Source: an uncultured bacterium
GTDB taxonomy: Bacteria; Bdellovibrionota_C; UBA2361; SZUA-149; CALKYB01
NCBI GenBank assembly: GCA_938003565.1
Contig: CALKYB010000081.1
Location: forward strand, 1-8,865
DNA length: 8,865 nucleotides
Direction of reading: 5' to 3'
Shown: piece after piece, positions 5,638 through 8,865 of the stretch
Layout of the letters: each line of letters starts with the position of its first letter
How positions within the stretch are numbered: position 1 is the first letter of the stretch
Position numbers and translations under genes: made by a program
The notes under the pieces: generated by a model
The model's input: the letters and a program-made list of their open reading frames with translations, nothing else
Databases searched by the model: none
Told to the model about the DNA's origin: nothing

Positions 5638-5838
5638 AACAATTCTACTCAAAAATTTTTCTTTTAAGTTGGAGCTTTGGCTCTAACGAGAAAATGACAA
5701 AGAACAAAAATGCTAATTCATGAAGTTGAATCTAGCTTTTTGACAAAAACAAATACTTATAAAGAAGTAGAGTATCTCTAAGACGGGAGGTAAATAACTC
5801 GGGGCAACTACGTAATTTAGTCTGTTAGTGTCATCAAA

Positions 5839-5864
5839 CTTCAAGCCAACTTATTGGCTTGAAG
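5839..5864 (-). terminator. Second hairpin downstream of actF
   Basis: A perfect 11-bp inverted repeat, CTTCAAGCCAA (5839-5849) and TTGGCTTGAAG (5854-5864), surrounds a 4-nt loop. On the minus strand only TTTGATGA follows, so the T tract is weak. It may back up the terminator just before it, stabilise the act mRNA 3' end, or be a binding site. It is not near an ideal plus-strand T tract either. Confidence 0.5.
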
Positions 5865-5867
5865 CAT

Positions 5868-5892
5868 AAAAAGTCTGGATTAAGGCAGACTT
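5868..5892 (-). terminator. Intrinsic terminator of the act operon
   Basis: Immediately past the actF stop, the minus strand forms a 7-bp stem AAGTCTG (5892-5886) and CAGACTT (5877-5871) with an 8-nt loop. The stem continues into a run of T (5872-5868). Position and layout fit the end of the act operon; a second hairpin follows a few bases later. Confidence 0.65.
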
Positions 5893-5901
5893 CGAATAGA
5901 A

Positions 5902-7191
5902 CTACTCTGTGGCGTATAAATCGCCGAAAGGCATTAGCGGAACCTTTTCAAGATATGACAAACAGCAGAGAATAAATACTGACATAAAACCTACATAAAT
6001 TCCAATATCAGCCAGGCCTAGGGGAATTGTATCCGGATAAAGAGTTGGTGCAAACAGAATGTACTGCTGAAGCCACAACCCAATCGCGACTATAACCCCT
6101 GTCAAACAAAGAAGAATCGGGACTTGTTTAACATCTCTACTGAGTCCTAAGAGGAAAGGAACAAAAAAACAGGACCCCAAAATTCCCCAAGCTAGGGAGT
6201 GCCAAGGTTGCTCCCTAAGACGCAAAATCACCCAGCCCGTCTCCTCGGGAATGTTCCCGTACCACATTGGCAAGTAGTGAGACCAAAACATGTAAGCCCA
6301 AAATATGCCAAAGCCGAATAAAAGTTTCCCCGCATCATGTAATGTTCGTCTTTCAATTTTTTTGCGAAACAAAGGATGAAAGGATCTCAAGAATGGGACA
6401 GAAATCCCTACCCAGGCAAAAGTCAGATAAGCGCCACCCATAAAATAGAGAACGCCATACAAAGTTGAGTACCAGTGGTAATCAACTGACATAATTTGAT
6501 CAAAAGCGATTAGAGACATCACCAAAGAATATACTATTATAATTACAGGCGAGAGGCGTCCCATAGAGCTCGTGGTTTCAGCGATGGCTTCTTTCGTATT
6601 TGATCCCCAGTTTCTGACATACTTGTCATACATTGGTGCATTCCAACGACTCTTTGCATCTTTTGAAACTGATACTAGCCCACCTCGAATTGCTCCAATA
6701 TCGCGGCTTAAAGACAAACCAATTAGCTTCTTCACAAGATAGCAAAGTAGCAATATTGCAATTATATCTCGTGTATAGACAAAATTAGGGGTCAACCAAT
6801 TCCCTTTTCCTGGAGGCTGTTCATGAACCCACTGGAACAATTCCCCTGAAAAAAAGTAAAGAACAACCAAGGGAATCACAGAATACAAAAGAAAAACACT
6901 AGCAGATTCAAAAATACGCCTTAAGGGTCTTGACCACTGAGCATTACAAATCTGAAAAACAGCCGCGAAACAACTAGCGGCAGCCGAAACAAGAAACCAG
7001 TATATAAAATTAACCTGTAGGCTGACCAAAGCTGAGCGCTTATCTCCACTAAACTTAAAAAAGAAAGCTAATCCTCCAATTACTAAACATAAATAAAGGA
7101 GTGTCCGAAGCCCTCCAGAGACCTGAAACGGCCGAGCTTCACAAATAGTTTGTGCGTCATCCAAACTAACTGGAGATGGTGAATGAGACAT
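5902..7191 (-). CDS. actF: Alternative complex III membrane subunit ActF (quinol:cytochrome c oxidoreductase)
   Basis: A 429-residue integral membrane protein with about ten predicted membrane segments, near residues 26-46, 58-82, 96-118, 142-160, 214-234, 240-266, 286-308, 331-350, 357-377 and 395-416. The stretch from about 205 to 255, with SPVIIIVYSLVMSLIAFDQ and VDYHWYSTLYG, is characteristic of ActF, as is LPMWYGNIPEETGW at 307-320. ActF is a partner of ActC in the membrane arm of ACIII, which oxidises quinol and passes electrons to cytochrome c or directly to a terminal oxidase. It is the last gene of the operon, 79 nt after actE, and is followed by a terminator rather than by cytochrome oxidase genes. 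Only a distant AAGGG precedes the ATG. The C-terminus ends soon after the last membrane segment. Confidence 0.93.
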   Translation of the reverse strand: MSHSPSPVSLDDAQTICEARPFQVSGGLRTLLYLCLVIGGLAFFFKFSGDKRSALVSLQVNFIYWFLVSAAASCFAAVFQICNAQWSRPLRRIFESASVFLLYSVIPLVVLYFFSGELFQWVHEQPPGKGNWLTPNFVYTRDIIAILLLCYLVKKLIGLSLSRDIGAIRGGLVSVSKDAKSRWNAPMYDKYVRNWGSNTKEAIAETTSSMGRLSPVIIIVYSLVMSLIAFDQIMSVDYHWYSTLYGVLYFMGGAYLTFAWVGISVPFLRSFHPLFRKKIERRTLHDAGKLLFGFGIFWAYMFWSHYLPMWYGNIPEETGWVILRLREQPWHSLAWGILGSCFFVPFLLGLSRDVKQVPILLCLTGVIVAIGLWLQQYILFAPTLYPDTIPLGLADIGIYVGFMSVFILCCLSYLEKVPLMPFGDLYATE

Positions 7192-7270
7192 CGCTTTTCA
7201 AACCCTTCAACAATAAACTACGATTAAATCTTCAACTAAACAAAAAATACTCTAACGACCCAAGAAGCAT

Positions 7271-7858
7271 TTACTTACCCGAAACTACTTTTGCGGGTCG
7301 CTTCAATCTTTCACTACCCTGGCCTTCAACGTCTTGACCTTGAAGAAATCTGAGATAATTCACTATGTCCCAAATTTCCGTCTTAGAGAATTTAAATCCA
7401 TAACGAGGCATATTGCTACCACCGTTATAAATTACTGCAAAAACTTTACCATCTGGAGAATTTCTATAAAAATCTGTCAAAAGATCTGGGATTCCCAAAG
7501 CGCTCTGCTTTGCAACAGGACCTTCAGCAGCACCTGACTTACCATGGCAAGTCCAACAATTAGAGTTATACAATCGTTGTCCGCGCCATACCGAATCAAA
7601 AGAGAAGGTCGTTGGATTAGTGAGCGATTTGGCAGCTTCCTCGTTTGTCATACGAAAGGGAGAATGACCCAAAGGAACTGTATTCTTGGCCGGAGCTCGG
7701 GCTATTTCATTCGCCTTGAATGACTCTTGCTTGTACATATCGATGTCCCAAGGAAGCGCCGCGGCTTTCTCACTCAACAAACAGACAATCAATGAAACAA
7801 AAATCGCCACTAACCACAAATAGGCAAATGTTTTTTTAGCCTTAAAGGGCACTGACAT
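7271..7858 (-). CDS. actE: Alternative complex III monoheme cytochrome c subunit ActE
   Basis: The gene encodes a 195-residue class I cytochrome c with heme motif CWTCH at residues 101-105 and a probable axial Met150 in GGSNMPRYG. The usual closing helix IWDIVNYLRFLQ follows. An N-terminal hydrophobic segment at about 11-28 exports or anchors it on the periplasmic side. The mature start resembles ActE, with DMYKQESFK followed by PAKNTVPLG. It carries electrons from the ACIII core to the acceptor. I chose the ATG at 7858 because it starts 10 nt after the actD stop, with TAGG upstream. A longer frame to 7927 would overlap actD and put an Arg-rich stretch ahead of the signal. In some ACIIIs ActE is lipid-anchored. 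Here Cys26 follows LIV, which is not a good lipobox, so an uncleaved anchor or signal peptidase I cleavage near AAALPW is also possible. Confidence 0.93.
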   Translation of the reverse strand: MSVPFKAKKTFAYLWLVAIFVSLIVCLLSEKAAALPWDIDMYKQESFKANEIARAPAKNTVPLGHSPFRMTNEEAAKSLTNPTTFSFDSVWRGQRLYNSNCWTCHGKSGAAEGPVAKQSALGIPDLLTDFYRNSPDGKVFAVIYNGGSNMPRYGFKFSKTEIWDIVNYLRFLQGQDVEGQGSERLKRPAKVVSGK

Positions 7859-7868
7859 AGTTCTAAAC

Positions 7869-8390
7869 CTACCGCTCACTATGCACCTCCGTCTTCTCAG
7901 CCTGAGTCGATTCAAAGATATCTTCAACTTCAGAGTTTCTGTCTCTGGGCACCCTAACAGCTAATCCAAACATGTTATTGGTAAACTCTGGTCGATGAAC
8001 AGGGTTCTGCAAAATATTAGGAATTCTCGAAAAATGACCCATGCCCAGCAGCGTGAAGATCGCACCAAGCAGAATTGTACACTCAAATGCAATTATCACA
8101 AACGCTGGAAAAGAAACTAGTGATTTCGCACTGGTCCTAATAGGATAATCAATACTCATCCAACTAGTGAATAAAAAAGCTCCGAAACAGCCAGTTAAAG
8201 CTCCAAGCAAGGTGCATCGACGAACAGGACTACGTTTTTTACCATGAAACATTTCGTCTTCAAGGTCATGATTGGGTAGAGGTGAAAACAACTGCACATC
8301 TTCAAACCCAGCATCACGCAGCTTCTTTATAGCTTCTCGGGTATCATCCACAAACTGGTAGGACCCGATTATGTAATTTTGCTCCGCCAT
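7869..8390 (-). CDS. actD: Alternative complex III subunit ActD (DUF3341 family)
   Basis: A 173-residue DUF3341 protein, close to the family's usual length. Order: an N-terminal soluble domain (residues 1-55) starting with YIIGSYQFVDDTREAIKKLR and including FSPLPNH, then two membrane segments at about 59-78 and 94-117. The SPVRR-TLLGALTG and SFPAFVIIAFECTILLGA blocks are typical of ActD. It ends with a short cytoplasmic tail containing HRPEF and FGLAV. ActD is a small peripheral or structural subunit of ACIII that contacts ActC and the iron-sulfur ActB. It starts 46 nt after actC and its stop is 10 nt before actE, so the three are one transcript. The ribosome binding site is weak (purine-rich AAAGAAAT). 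Confidence 0.94.
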   Translation of the reverse strand: MAEQNYIIGSYQFVDDTREAIKKLRDAGFEDVQLFSPLPNHDLEDEMFHGKKRSPVRRCTLLGALTGCFGAFLFTSWMSIDYPIRTSAKSLVSFPAFVIIAFECTILLGAIFTLLGMGHFSRIPNILQNPVHRPEFTNNMFGLAVRVPRDRNSEVEDIFESTQAEKTEVHSER

Positions 8391-8436
8391 AAAATATTTC
8401 TTTAGAATTCCTAGTTATTTATATTTAATTACCGCA

Positions 8437-8865
8437 CTAATGACCCGCACTTCGAGTTGGAGGTTCTATTGTTTCTTTAATCTCCGTCAAAGCGAAAGAA
8501 GGAAAGACCTTAATGAAGACCAGGAAGAACATAAAGAACCACCCGAACGATCCCAGCGTAATCCCAGCTTCAACCCATGAAAAGTTATACCCACCCCAAC
8601 TAGAAGGGATAAACTCTCGAGACAAAGACTGAATTATAATATTGAACCTCTCAAGCCACATCCCAATATTGATAAAAATAGAAAGACAAAACAACCAAAC
8701 TAGATTTGTTCTGCACCACTTAAACCATAGAGATAATGGGGCAACACAGTTACAAAATACCATGCCCCAAAAAGCCAAGGCATATGTTCCAAAGGGCCTA
8801 AACCAGAACTGAAATCGCTCGTAAGGATTATTACTATACCAAGCTACAAAAAACTCTATCGCATA
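8437..8865 (-). CDS. actC: Alternative complex III NrfD-like membrane subunit ActC, C-terminal part (runs off right edge)
   Basis: The frame is open from the right edge to a TAG at 8437, giving the last 142 residues; no true start is in the window. The fragment begins YAIEFFVAWYSNNPYERFQF and contains GMWLERF at about 69-75 and IPSSWGGYNFSWVE at about 86-99. These are strong ActC (NrfD/PsrC-like) signatures, with membrane segments near 30-50, 53-72 and 98-120. ActC is the quinol-binding membrane subunit that pairs with ActF around the iron-sulfur ActB in ACIII. The full protein is usually about 450-480 residues, so roughly two thirds lies outside. An internal TTG at 8778 should not be taken as a start, because the conserved sequence continues upstream of it. 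ActA and ActB would be expected further right. Confidence 0.94.
   Translation of the reverse strand, partial: YAIEFFVAWYSNNPYERFQFWFRPFGTYALAFWGMVFCNCVAPLSLWFKWCRTNLVWLFCLSIFINIGMWLERFNIIIQSLSREFIPSSWGGYNFSWVEAGITLGSFGWFFMFFLVFIKVFPSFALTEIKETIEPPTRSAGH

Noticed and set aside
7859..7927. Longer actE start overlapping actD
   Set aside because: It adds an Arg-rich segment ahead of the signal sequence and overlaps the actD end. The ATG at 7858 fits the family and operon spacing.
8437..8778. Complete small membrane protein starting at the TTG at 8778
   Set aside because: The frame continues to the window edge with conserved ActC sequence, so this is a truncated ActC rather than a separate gene.
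1..8865. CRISPR array, insertion sequence, toxin-antitoxin or phage genes
   Set aside because: No regularly spaced repeats, transposase, integrase or paired small genes of those kinds are visible.

Overview
The window reads as an ordinary bacterial chromosome segment of low to moderate GC. Every confident gene is on the minus strand except ssb. Several starts have Shine-Dalgarno sites and the SSB ends in the usual acidic tip. Lipid-synthesis and ribosomal genes sit close to an alternative complex III (Act) operon. That combination fits a Gram-negative lineage that respires through ACIII, for example Bdellovibrionota, SAR324 or another deltaproteobacterium-like group. The taxonomic guess is inference and is weak.

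Layout from left to right: (1) positions 1-89 hold the first 29 codons of a recQ-type helicase running off the left edge. (2) Positions 90-250 are non-coding, with a nested inverted-repeat structure. (3) Positions 251-3579 hold a lipid/ribosome cluster, in transcription order (right to left) DUF177/yceD, rpmF, plsX, fabG. The usual fabH, fabD and acpP are absent, and the gaps are unusually wide (about 350, 157 and 182 nt). (4) Positions 3580-3887 are a divergent regulatory region with a long imperfect inverted repeat. (5) ssb (plus strand) ends in a strong terminator shared with a convergent gene. (6) Positions 4498-5553 encode an unrecognised 351-residue soluble protein. A terminator-like hairpin lies between its upstream DNA and its ribosome binding site. 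(7) From 5902 to the right edge runs the end of an act operon, in transcription order actC (partial), actD, actE, actF, closed by a terminator hairpin and a second hairpin.

How the genes work together: YceD, L32, PlsX and FabG link ribosome assembly with phospholipid and fatty-acid synthesis, as in many bacteria. ActC-F are membrane and cytochrome subunits of a quinol:electron-acceptor oxidoreductase that replaces the bc1 complex. The catalytic iron-sulfur subunit ActB and the multiheme ActA would lie beyond the right edge.

The best candidate for something undescribed is the 351-residue gene with its attenuator-like leader. I do not recognise the family, and no obvious new multi-gene system is visible. 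The other non-coding structures (90-250, 3580-3887, 2696-3045) are worth comparative checking but are individually modest.
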